NCBI GenBank assembly: GCA_963680875.1
Contig: OY804589.1
Span: 15,482,028 to 15,546,027 of the forward strand
Length of the DNA: 64,000 nucleotides
Direction of reading: 5' to 3'
DNA from: Bathymodiolus brooksi
Taxonomy: Eukaryota > Mollusca > Bivalvia > Mytilida > Modiolidae
Shown here: positions 1 to 12,400 of the stretch, in pieces
Layout of the letters: every line of letters starts with the position of its first letter
Numbering within the stretch: the first letter of the stretch is position 1
Notes under the pieces: model-generated
What the model saw: the letters and a program-made list of their open reading frames with translations, nothing else
Told to the model about the DNA's origin: nothing
Databases searched by the model: none
Position numbers and translations under genes: made by a program

Positions 1-79
1 ACCCCTCCGAGGACGACAGATCAGGATGACTAGTGAATAACCGATAGAAATAACATATACCGCATATTTTAGTAAACTG

Positions 80-87
80 TGACGTCA
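80..87. promoter_or_regulatory. Palindromic CRE-like site
   Basis: A full TGACGTCA palindrome lies about 360 bp upstream of the first ATG of the CAP-Gly gene. CREB/ATF binding is known for this motif; use here is inferred. The rest of 1-440 is AT-rich and shows no other clear element. Confidence 0.3.
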
Positions 88-443
88 GCTATTCTATTCA
101 AATTTGTGTTTATTTCAAGAATATTTGTAAACTAAACGGCAGAGTAAAACTTTTACTGTTTGAAACTGTAGAACATTCTGCTTTTAATGGTTTTTATTTC
201 ATGTAAATTGGACAAGAAACAAACTCTTGAGAATCTTTTAAAGACAAGAGTGTGTTCTTACACAGTTTTTTTTTAATTAACATACTTTTGTGGCACGGTA
301 CTTAGTAGTGTAAAACGTTCCTCAAAGAAAATAAAATAGATTGGAAATGCACGTAAGAGTTACCTCGCTTTGTATACTTAAGTTTTGTTTTTGATATAAC
401 CTATCCTGCAAGGCGCCTCAAATTCCATTCCAATCAAAACAAG

Positions 444-482
444 ATGGCGACAGATTCAGCATCAGAAGCCAAACAAGTGTAA
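444..482 (+). CDS. Upstream ORF in frame with the CAP-Gly start
   Basis: An ATG at 444 in a good context (aagATGG) opens a 12-codon ORF, MATDSASEAKQV, closed by TAA at 480-482. It is in frame with the inferred main start at 489, with only two codons between. It could be a regulatory uORF, or the true start separated from the body by a stop polymorphism or sequencing error. Alternatively, CAA|GTGTAA could be a donor, which would change exon 1. Confidence 0.4.
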   Translation: MATDSASEAKQV

Positions 483-488
483 AATATT

Positions 489-3400
489 ATGGAAGATTTA
501 AATTCTGATCACAGTGCTGAATTATGTGAAAATTCTGATTCTTGGCTACCGTGGGGTAACGAAGTACCAAGAATTACTGGTACAATTATATTTTTCTATT
601 CCGTTTGTTTCAGCATCACAAAAAAACTTTTTTTGAAAACGTAAACAAACGCTACATAATTCGCTGTATGCAAAACATTTGCTAGCCTTGTCGCTTGTGT
701 ATCAAAATATTGTTTTGATTTAGTTTCTGAGAATTGATTTTTGTTGATTATAATGACTATTTGTTTGCAGCATCAAAATTGCCCCCTCCCCCTTTTCATC
801 AAAGTTGAGATTGTCCTTATGGCTATTACCTATTGTAGTATTAGTTGGCATGTTTCAATGTTTTCTCATTTTCCATTCGTATCTTTTATCCGTAAAAATT
901 ACTTTTGTATGTCAGAAATATCAGGTAAGTTCTAGGGGAGGGTATTGATTTTGGGGTGGGGTGGGGGTGGGTAGATTTGTTTTTTTCTTTCTTTTAATTT
1001 CTATCACAAAATTTATACTTGAAAACAATATCTTAAGTGACCTGAAAAATAGAGGTAATCTGACCCTTCACTTGTCAACAACAATTTTTTCTGCAATTTG
1101 AAGAAAAAATTACATATTTTTCATGTCAAATCAAAATCTAATTATTGTTAGCTATAGGTGTTAAGTTTATTTCCAATTTCCTGGAAAAAAAATAGCTCCC
1201 CTGATAGTGATGAAACCCTACATTTAAATAAAGAGGTCTGCCCTAAAGCTACATGTAGCATAACCGACAGTAGGTAAAATAACATTTTAAAAGTAGTTTT
1301 GAATACCAACATGTACAGGGCATTCCATGGCCACTCATTTTCAAGTAGGATCAAGGTGCTTCCCCAGTGGTCAGTAAAAAACCCTTTCTCAATGAAAAAT
1401 ATTTTAAAATCATGGAAAATTCCCAAAATTTTGATTCTTACCCCCTTGTTGTTGTTGTAAGCGCAAAGGAGATTTAACCTGTAAAACTAATATTTTATAC
1501 GGAACCCACGGACACGTTGAAAATCCGGAAATAAAAAAAAAATCGAAATTTTACAGCAAAAAAAGAATTTGACTCAGTGGGATTTTTTTGGGTCGGTCAC
1601 GTTTGGGCAAACAAACTATATTTTTATTTTGGCCTTATAATGATTCCCAATTTGAGCAATTTAGAGTGCAAAAGATAAACCAGTATGCAAAGCAAAGCCA
1701 TATTTTACTTTCACTTTGACATTTTTATTTTTGAAAACAAAGTAACAGGGGATAAAAAGCAATTGGACAGGCAATTTACCCTGTTCCCTGCTGCTGTGGA
1801 ATGCCCTGCATGTACCCACCAATTTTTTTTTTGTCTGAGATGATAGTGAATTTACCATATAAAAAAAAATGAAAAGACAGAACCAACATGATTTCAATTA
1901 AATTGCTACATTTTTTCATTTACATTACATAATTAGAAGAAGATCTGCTCTGAGACCAGATGTTTTTACTTCAATGACACGTTTCTCAGTCTTAGCAGTA
2001 TGACATATAATTAAGAAATAATTCATGAAAGCCATAGTTTGTATCCAGTTTTAACAATATTATTTCTTTAATTTTTTAACCCAAGCGATAGCAAGGGATA
2101 AAATGCAACGAAAATAATGTTACCCATGTTAAAACCGGATACAAACTATGGCTTCCATGAATTATTTCGATTCTAGATGGGAAAATCTATCATATTTTCT
2201 TAAGTTGAAGATTTTCTGGGCTTTTCAAATTTATCTGATTCAAATCCTTTATTTTCAGGGAGTGGCTTAAACAGTTTAGTAGAAGATAAAGAGATAGCCT
2301 CACGAGCGGTGGCATTTGTTGTCAATAGCACGAGAAAGGGGATCGTACCACTTTGTACAGATGTAGCAAATTTACTCAGAGCCAAGAGAAGGTAACTCCA
2401 AATAACGCGGGTTAATAAAAAGCGTAGATAAATATTTTAGTACGCACGATGCGTTTGTAGAATAATCTTCACCTTATTCAATCCTGACTTTTAAAAATTG
2501 CTTTTTGCTCGCCTCAGTCTGATTAAAAACCAACTTCAACTGTTGTGTAATGGTTAACATGCTTACTTCGAGTGCTGTAGATCATGAATTTGAGCCCGTT
2601 CGTATCAAGCCATTTACTATAAAATTGGTATTTGTTACTTCTCTGCTAAGCATGCAGCATTAAGGAGTAAGAGCAAAGACTGGTTGGCTCCTATATTAAA
2701 TAGTTTTCACTCAATTTTCATCTGACACAACTCATATTAATTTTTTGTCCATGCATGTGAACTTTACTTTTCTTTAGTATTCTTTCAGGGCTTTGCCTTT
2801 CCTATATATGTAATTGAAACCGTCGTGCAAATTTTGCTAGCAGCATTTCCATTAATTGATGTAAATTTCTGCTTGACAAACTTATAATGTTAAATTGAGT
2901 TAAATCAGATTCAGCTCACTTGAAATAAAAGTATTTAAAACACATGGTGAGGGACCATAACAGGCAGGCCAAGTTCAATTTTAGAGTTTAATACCTTTTC
3001 CCTTCTAGAGTCGTAATGAGAGTTATGCCTCTTGAATAATACCAATTTCTGAGATTTCTGTTCTATAACTTAAGTTCATCATAAGCAAATTTATGAATTT
3101 TGGGGGCAGTCGTGGTCGTGATCTTATGGTAGTTGGATTTACAATTACCTGTGCAATCAGTGCCACTAAAGTTGTGAGTTAGAATCCTGCTCATGGTGAG
3201 GTGTACTCGATACAACAATATGTGATAAGTTTGTCATTGAATTGCAACAGGTCGGTGGATTTATCTAGGTACTCTGGTTTCCTCCACCAACGAAACTGAC
3301 CGCCATGATATAGCTGAAATATTGTTGAAAGTGGTGTTAAACACCATAAACCTGTGCCCCAAGCCTATGGTTTTTGTTTACTGTTTTGTAAATTTCAGCC

Positions 3401-6400
3401 TGGAAAAGAAGGTATTATTACTAAAGAAAGAGAATGAAGCTTTAAGATCAGGCAGTCGACCAACTTCACATTCCACTAGTCCAACGCCAGCCTCTCTCAG
3501 CTCAGACAGAAGTCTTCTCCATGACATTTCTTATCATATCCATGTAAGTAATACTCAATAAAATTTCAAGATTGAATATACAGTGAAGCCTGTCTAAACC
3601 GATCCCTGAGTAAGCCTGTCTAAACTGATGATCCCTGAGTAAGCCTGTCTAAACTGATGATCCCTGAGAAAACCTGTCTAAACCGATCCCTGAGTAAACC
3701 TGTCTAAACCGATCACTGAGTAAACCTGTCTAAACCGATCCCTGAGTAAGCCTGTCTAAACCAATCCCTGAGTAAACCTGTCTAAACTGATCCCTGAGTA
3801 AACCTGTCTAAACCGATCACTGAGTAAACCTGTCTAAACCGATCCCTGAGTAAACCTGTCTAAACCAATCCCTGAGTAAACCTGTCTAAACCGATCCCTG
3901 AGTAAACCTGTCTAAACCGATCACTGAGTAAACCTGTCTAAACCGATCCCTGAGTAAGCCTGTCTAAACCAATCCCTGAGTAAACCTGTCTAAACTGATC
4001 CCTGAGTAAACCTGTCTAAACCGATCACTGAGTAAACCTGTCTAAACCGATCCCTGAGTAAACCTGTCTAAACCAATCCCTGAGTAAACCTGTCTAAACC
4101 GATCCCTGAGTAAACCTGTCTAAACCGATCACTGAGTAAACCTGTCTAAACCGATCCCTGAGTAAACCTGTCTAAACCAATCCCTGAGTAAACCTGTCTA
4201 AACTGATCCCTGAGAAAACCTGTCTAAACCGATCACTGAGTAAACCTGTCTAAACCGATCACTGAGTAAACCTGTCTAAACCGATCCCTGAGTAAACCTG
4301 TCTAAACCAATCCCTGAGTAAACCTGTCTAAACTGATCCCTGAGAAAACCTGTCTAAACCGATCACTGAGTAAACCTGTCTAAACCGATCCCTGAGTAAA
4401 CCTGTCTAAACCGATCCCTGAGTAAACCTGTCTAAACCGATCCCTGAGTAAACCTGTCTAAACCGATCACTGAGTAGACCTGTCTAAACCGATCACTGAG
4501 TAAACCTGTCTAAACCGATCCCTGAGTAAACCTGTCTAAACCGATCCCTGAGTAAACCTGCCTAAATTATCCCTGAGTAAACCAAAAACATGCCTAAGCC
4601 AAACAGACTTTACAGTTCCATATACTAAATGTCTATGTAATTTGAACCTGTGGCTGTGTAAATCATACACCGGTCTATACTGAACAAATTCGTCAGTTCC
4701 AAAGGGGTTTGGTGTAGACAGGCTGTACTGTATATATAGTAGTTCTCTGTTAAGGTCACTCACACCAAAGGCCACCCCTCTTAACAGGCCAACTTTTAAA
4801 TGCTCTTGAGATTGTAAAATACTGCTAAGTTGTCCCCCTCAAGAGCAGCAACACCTATTAGAAGGCCATTTTTCCATTACCACACACTACCGTAAATTGG
4901 GAAATTTTGGTGTAGGTTAATTTTGGCCTTTTTTCTCTAAAAGAGGGTTGTTTTATTTTGGTGTGTGAAATTTTGGCCATTTTCATTTCTAGTGTGTTTA
5001 ATTATGGCCACTTTTGGTTCCCATGTGTTTTTTTGTCAGTTAATTCAGAACGTAAATGGAAGCGTTCTCATTTCAACCAGTGATACTACGTTTTTTACTG
5101 TTACTTACTGGATATTTTGATGTCGTACTAAAAACCAAATCGATTATGGATAAATTGTGATATTTATTAAAACTAGGAATTTAAATATTTAAACAGCATA
5201 AAGTAAAATGCATTTAATATAAAAACAACAAATAATAATTTTGCACTGGTATTAATCATCGCTTTTACAGGTAAACAGTCTTATTACAACGGTCAGTACA
5301 TGTATTTGTTTACACAACAATTATACATAATAAATAAAACCGATAAGACACTAATTACATGTTTATTGATTTTTCTTTTTTCTATAGGTAATTGTCATTT
5401 TAATGATATTTGAATAAATTTTATTGGTATTGCATGGTTTTTATCAATGTACTTTATTTACCTGTAATTTCTCGCTTGTCATCCAAGCCAACGATTACAC
5501 ATCGTGAACACTTTTCAGTTTGACTTGTGTGTGTATATACATGTATAACGGTAATTGACAAAGTTTTACTTAGGAAAGAAGTAAGACAAAAAGGTACAGA
5601 TTAGGGAATATAAATATAAAAAGATATTAAGGCAGTGTTCAATTTTGGCGGTTAATTTTTGGAGTGTGACATATTTTGGTGTGTTTAATTTTGGCACTTC
5701 GTATTAAGGGGCCAAAATAGGCCAAAATAAAACCATGACCAAAATTTCCCGATTTACGATATCACTATTATGAATGGCAACACAAACTTCAACGATACAA
5801 TAGCAGGGTCAATGAATGTTAGTAGTTAACTGACTACCAGCTAAAAAGGTTTGGTTTTATGGTGTTTAATGCAACTTTCAACAATATTTCAGTTATATCA
5901 TGGTGGTCAGTTTTAGTGGTGGAGGAAACCTGAGGACCCGGAGAAAACCGCCGACCTGTTGCAAGTCACTGACAAACTTTATCACATAATGTTGTACACC
6001 TCGCCATGATCGAGATTTGAACTCACAACATCAGTGGTGATAGGCACTGATTGCATAGGTAGTTGTAATTCCAACTACTATATGACGGCCACTGTAAAAT
6101 GTGTATATTTTATTTGTAGGAGCCATACAGACCACCATCCCGTTGTAGTCAGTGTTCTAGTACAATAAGTGATTCACCAAAAATACGACAGCGACCTTCA
6201 AGTCAGCAAAGATCCCCCAGCAGTAGTCACAACACTGGTCAAAATGCCTCCCCTCTATCACAGAGGTCTGATAAAGAGGAGGTCCACGGACTTGCTAATG
6301 AATTGGTCCACACAAACTCTAAATCTGGACATCTTTTGGAGGCTGCTGTCCAGAAACCTGACAGAAATGGGCTTATGACAAAAGCAGAGGTTCATGTTGA

Positions 6401-9400
6401 ATCAAAATTGGACTGCCATCATGATGTTGTACAGGTCGACAAAAAAAGACATTGTATAGACAAAAAGAATGATAAACAACCAAGGTATAGTTAAATCATT
6501 ATTGAAATCAACCATTTTGGTGTCAAACCGCTAATTCACCAATCAGAGCTTAGAACATATACAAAAGTAGTCCCTTTTAAAGAAAAAAGTTCCTTTCACT
6601 TTGTAGTATTGTGAAAACTACAGAATGGAATGGAATAATTAAATTTGATAATTGAAGTTAAATATATAGGATTTATCTTGATCCCAAATTTGATGGATTT
6701 AGTTGTATTTTAATACCTCTATGGAGGATTTGATGTATGACCTATAAATACCAAATTTCTGGGGGATGACAGAGATATTTTTAGAGTAGGTGTTTTCTGT
6801 AGCCTGGCATTTCCCTTCAAGACTTTAAACATCCTCTGACATTTTGACAGAACGTAGAGGAATCATGTACGTTTCAGAAAATATATCACAGATTCTGCTG
6901 GAAAAAATTCTGTTTTGCTGATTTTGACGGAAATATGCAAATTAGGGTGATTTTTGTTATTCCATTTAATTGGATCACGATAACCTCACTTTGAAATATT
7001 TTTCAGAATAGTTGATTGTTCTTATTACCAGTCATTATTTAAGGTATATTATTTGTGTATGAATACACATTCAACCTGTTGACCATCACTGTTTAACCTT
7101 TCTTTTCATAAAATTTTTGCACATTTTAATTTTATGTTAATAACTTGTGTATATTTCTGATATCAAATTCCATGTATCTGTATTACTTTTCATGTCTAGA
7201 GACAAGTGATCTTTACTTATGAGACGGTATCAATAACCTATCCATTGTCATTGATATACTTTGTTATTTGTAGCTAAAAATGAGCTCACTTGGCGTTAAA
7301 CAGCGATCACTCATTCAGTCACTTAATTGGAATATTCAGTGAACATAAATCCCTACAAATCAGTGATTTCTATTTGTGTGTATGGTATGTCGCCATATTT
7401 ATTTCAAAGTTGCATGTTATTGTTCGCCCCAAAATAGAGAATATAATATTCAGTAGAAATTGTCATCAGCAAATTATATATTGATATACATTGTATTTAC
7501 AGTAATCTATTGTACATAATTGCTACCACCAAAGACTATTATATTGGTATAAGTTTCTTCTCCGCTAAGCACTCTGCATTAGTGAGTAAGAGCGAAGACT
7601 GGGTGGTTTGGGAATCAGATTAATATGTCAGAGTGGAGCGACATGTCTACACGATGACTATTGTTTCAGTGAGCTAACACTCTAAAGATTCAACTAAGCA
7701 TGTTGGTCTAGTACAAAGCGGACATCTTTATTATCTCGTCTTATGTTCTTGCCACGATATGGCTGAAAAATAGCTTATTTGGCAACAACAACAATCACTC
7801 ATAACTGCTACCAAGTCTAAATATTTATGATTTTTTACTTTTTTTGTAGATCATCACAAAGAACAAGTAAACAGTCTAAATGTGACCTTAAAGGAGACAG
7901 TAAGATTATTTTTTCAGATCTCACATGACCCTTTGGGGGGTCCTCTTATTTAGAGATCTCATACAATGTACAATTTTAGCTTTGTTAATCGATGTCGCTA
8001 AAGAAACCTGGATGGGAAATACCTTTTTTTTTTATCATATCTATGCATGTAGAATTGTATAAATATACAAAAGCTTTACAGCAGTAATAAAGGTTAGGGT
8101 TAGGGTAAAGATGTTTAATGCCACTTTCAATAATATTTCAGATTTATTGTGGTGGTCAGTTTTATTGGTGGAGGAAACCATAGAAAACCACTGACCTGCC
8201 GCAAGTCACTGACAAACTTTATCACATAATGTTGTATCAAGTACACCTTGCCATGAGCGTGATTCGAACTCATAACGTTAGTGGTGGTAGGCACGAACAC
8301 AACCACCCCTGTAATAGATTTTAATGAAAATTTAAATTAATTTATGAGAATAATATTGTAGATGTCCAAGTTTTTCAGTTATCATATGATTACTGTCACT
8401 GAAGTTTGAAACATTATTACAAATTCAGGCAAAATGACCCAAGGGAGAATTGTAATCTCCATATGATGGGGCCAAGGGAATATCGACGTGGCTGCAAACC
8501 TTTTTTATTAGATAATCTAAAAATAAACAAGGAATTATGGGTAAGGAATTTATTTATAGATTTAGTTTTTATACAACTGCAAAAATAATTTAGCGGTCAC
8601 ATTATGTTATGGTGCTGTCGTCATTGTCATCGTCCATCTGTAGGCAGATCCTTTTGAAATTTGAATACAGTGATCCTTGTTTTTTTTTATGATTTACAGG
8701 TATATGTGATGACATTTTGAATCTTGAGGGTTCCTTTGATCCTGATGCAGACTTGAAGTACATTACTGAGTGTTTACAACAAATAGAGGTAATTTTACTG
8801 TCAACTGACAGTGTATTGATATTATATGTATAGTACAAGATTTAAAGTATTTCCACAAAAAAATATTTCATATAAAACCATGATTTTCTGAAAATTCTTG
8901 TTAAGTCATTTACATGATTTCCATGAAATTTCAGCATTGAATTGCAATATATATATCTCTTGCTTCTATTTTTCATATAATTTTATTTCTACTTTACTTT
9001 AAAATGTGATTTTAACACAAATTTTAAGTTTTGTTCTTTAAATATTACTATATAATTATAGAAAATTGAGACATCAAAAATTTACATCTGTGTTTAAATC
9101 ATTAATGCTCACAAATAAAATTTTGCAACATTATTATGTGAAAATGTTAGAATAATCTCTATCAATTAATTTTGCATTTAAAGGTAAAAAATCAATGAAA
9201 TCTGTATATAAAGAAATAAATTCAGAAGAATGTATGTTACAAATGTGTGTTACAACTTCATATGTCTGAAACTAAAAAGGCATGAGAAGCATTTATGTAT
9301 TTTGCGTATTAGAATATTTAAGGAAGGCACATAAGGAGTAAGAGCAAAGGCTGGCTTGGAATCAAGATCATGTGACATGTGTCAGAGTGAAACAACATGT

Positions 9401-12400
9401 CTACCTGTCGACTTGTTTCAGTGAACTAGCATTGTATAAGTTCAAAACTAGTGAACTAGCATTGTATAAGTTCAAAACTAGTGAGCTAGCATTGTATAAG
9501 TTCAAAACTAGTGAGCTAGCATTGTATAAGTTCAAAATTAGTGAGCTAGCATTGTATAAGTTCAAACCTAGTGAGCTAGCATTGTATAAGTTCAAACCTA
9601 GTGAGCTAGCATTGTATAAGTTCAAAACTAGAGAGCTAGCATTGTATAAGTTCAAAACTAGTGAGCTAGCATTGTATAAGTTCAAAACTAGTGAGCTAGC
9701 ATTGTATAATTTAAAACTAGTGAGCTAGCATTGTATAAGTTCAAAACTAGTGAGCTAGCATTGTATAAGTTCAAAACTAGTGAGCTAGCATTGTATAATT
9801 TCAAAACTAGTGAGCTAGCATTGTATTTGTATAAGTTCAAACCTAGTGAGCTAGCATTGTATAAGTTCAAAACTAGTGAGCTAGCATTATATAAGTTCAA
9901 AACTAAACATATTAATCCATCACAAATCAGACATCATCATCTCATGGAAATGCAAATTATTATCGCCATGAAATAGATGAAAAATTTGTCAAATGGTATT
10001 ACGTAATCACTCACTAGAATATATATAAAATATCAGGTAAAACACTTATATTTGTTTTGTAGGTCAAGCAGTGTTTAGATAAATTATTTATAGAGAATTT
10101 GTTTTGTAGGTCAAGCAGTGTTTAGATAAGTTATTTATAGAGAATTTGTTTTGTAGGTCAAGCAGTGTTTAGATAAGTTATTTATAGAGAATTTGTTTTT
10201 TAGGTCAAGCAGTGTTTAGATAAGTTATTTATAGAGAATTTGTTTTGTAGGTCAAGCAGTGTTTAGATAAGTTATTTATAGAGAATTTGTTTTGTAGGTC
10301 AAGCAGTGTTTAGATAAGTTATTTATAGAGAATGAACTACATAATAATCCAGACCATAGTAGAGATATGAGACAAAACAATACACATAACAGCAAGCATA
10401 AAGCACAATGGTATGTATGCTGATTTTTGGGGTATTTTTTTATATCTACCAGTATACAGGAAATTTGTTATTACAGTCAAACCTGTATTATGTTTATGGT
10501 GTTTAACGCCACTTTGAATGACATTTCATTTATATCATGGCGGTCTGTTTTATAGATGGACGAAACCGAAGATAACCACTGACCTGCCACAAGTCGCCGA
10601 CAAACATAATTAATAATGTTGTATTGAGTACATCTCACTATGAGCAGGATTCAAGCGCACCACGTTTCAGACACTGATTGCATAGATAGTTGTAAATCCA
10701 ACTACCAAACGATCACGACCACAATGGCCCTGTCAAGCCTTTGTTAAGAGGTCACCTTTCGGACAAAGAAAAAGAAGTGTTTTTTTTTAAGACAGGTGAC
10801 CTCTTAAAAGAGGTTGAATTCATATCAAATTTTCTATGACAGGACAAGAAAAGGGTAGACTTTTAATACAGGTGACTGCTTAACAGAGGTGACTGCTTAA
10901 TACAGGTGACTGCTTAACAGAGGTGACAGCATGGGCAGGTTTGACTGTACAGTTGTATTTGGTGTGCAGAACAGATTAACCAAAAATAACGACCACCACA
11001 CAACATAGATTTAACATAAGACCGTATTAAAGAGTAAATGAATAAATGGTAAAATATCTGAATAAACCTGAAGCCAAATTGCATTGTACGTATATGAGCT
11101 AGGCTCGAACACTGTACCTTCTGTGCTGTGGGCAACCGCCCCACCATCTGAGCTATAGGAGATCTCTACTAGATTAACTATTAGAGGGGGTATTTATATC
11201 TATTAGGAAACATGAATGGCCAATTAGTCTTATTTATTTTACAGTCTCATTGGATTGTTCTTCACAAATATTTTTTTCTTCCAGTATTCCAAGATGACTG
11301 CCATCACAGATCATATAAATGTAATTGTATAATGTATTTTATTGTGCCGTATGAATGATCATTAGATCTTCATCTACAAAATATCTTTTGCTGAAATTCT
11401 GAATTCTAAGATGGCTGCCATCACATTTCAAACTTATTCTTTGTGTAGATATATTTAGTAGTCCCTAAGAGAAAATAGCGATGATAATAATATTAATATT
11501 TTTCTTACAGTACCAGTAGAAAATGGTCAGGAGCTTTGTCTCCCAGTGTAACAAGTGTTTGTTCTGAACCAATCAAAGGTTGTAAATGTTCCCGATGTGA
11601 GTCGGCCATGTTGAGTGGTGATGAAGAAGTTAATGACGCACAGAAATTTTCTGTAAGGTAAGAATTGTATTTTATAAAATGTAGACATGTAATTTAGTGT
11701 GTATGACACATGTCTGGAATAACCTTCTTCAGGTACTGTCAAAGTCAAGTTATTGCAAAGCCATATACAATATACGTACATTGTCGGTAAATATAAAATT
11801 TATTTGTACGAGTTTAGAAACAGGCAGAGTAGCAAGCCTTTGGCGAGCTTTTCAGGCCTGTTTCGCAGCGAGTACAAATGAATTTGATATTTAACGACAA
11901 TGTACGTATTTTGTGTTTATCCTGCAACGTCAAAAAAATCGGAAAACTTGTCAGATCTAGACAAAAAGGACAGAAACAAGCGTCATTCCTCGCCTTTCAT
12001 AAATGTTGTCAAGGGTGTCTTCTTCGTGGTCCGCGTTACATTAGTACTAGTTTCATACTTGTCTGCGCCCTCCGCTGTACATAGCTACAGGGTACCAGGA
12101 AAGTTTATTCGTAGGCTGAAAAGTTTATTCGTCTAGTACGAATAAAGCAAAAATTAATTTTTATAGCATATTTGTACAGCAAATGCACCGATTGCAGGAT
12201 AAAAGTATATATACCGTTGGTGTAAAGATTTTATAAACAAAATTGATCAAAAACAAAAGATGTTGATGAAGAGCCCAGAATTTTACAGGAATAGATAGTG
12301 ATTGTTGGTTAGCGGCAAGTTAGCTAATTTCAGATATGTCATGGCGGGAACAAATTACTTTTCGATGAGATTACGATGATGCTCTCTGTTTTGTAGTAGA

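Noticed and set aside
2200..2385. 61-codon minus ORF
   Set aside because: Antisense shadow of CAP-Gly exon 2.
8093..8106. GGTTAGGGTTAGGG telomere-like motif
   Set aside because: Only two units beside a SINE tail that often ends in CCCTAACCC-type sequence.
9372..9976. ORFs with [10 protein letters not shown] or [10 protein letters not shown] peptide repeats on both strands
   Set aside because: Products of a 30-bp tandem array; period divisible by three keeps both strands open.
11284..11340. Acceptor-like TTCTTCCAG before TATTCCAAGATGACTG as CAP-Gly exon 8
   Set aside because: In the needed phase it stops at once; 11511 keeps frame with both neighbours.
11878..12136. Two overlapping ORFs repeated at 17409-17667
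   Set aside because: Shared because the DNA block is duplicated; both frames are kept by copying, with indel-free but non-coding-like composition.
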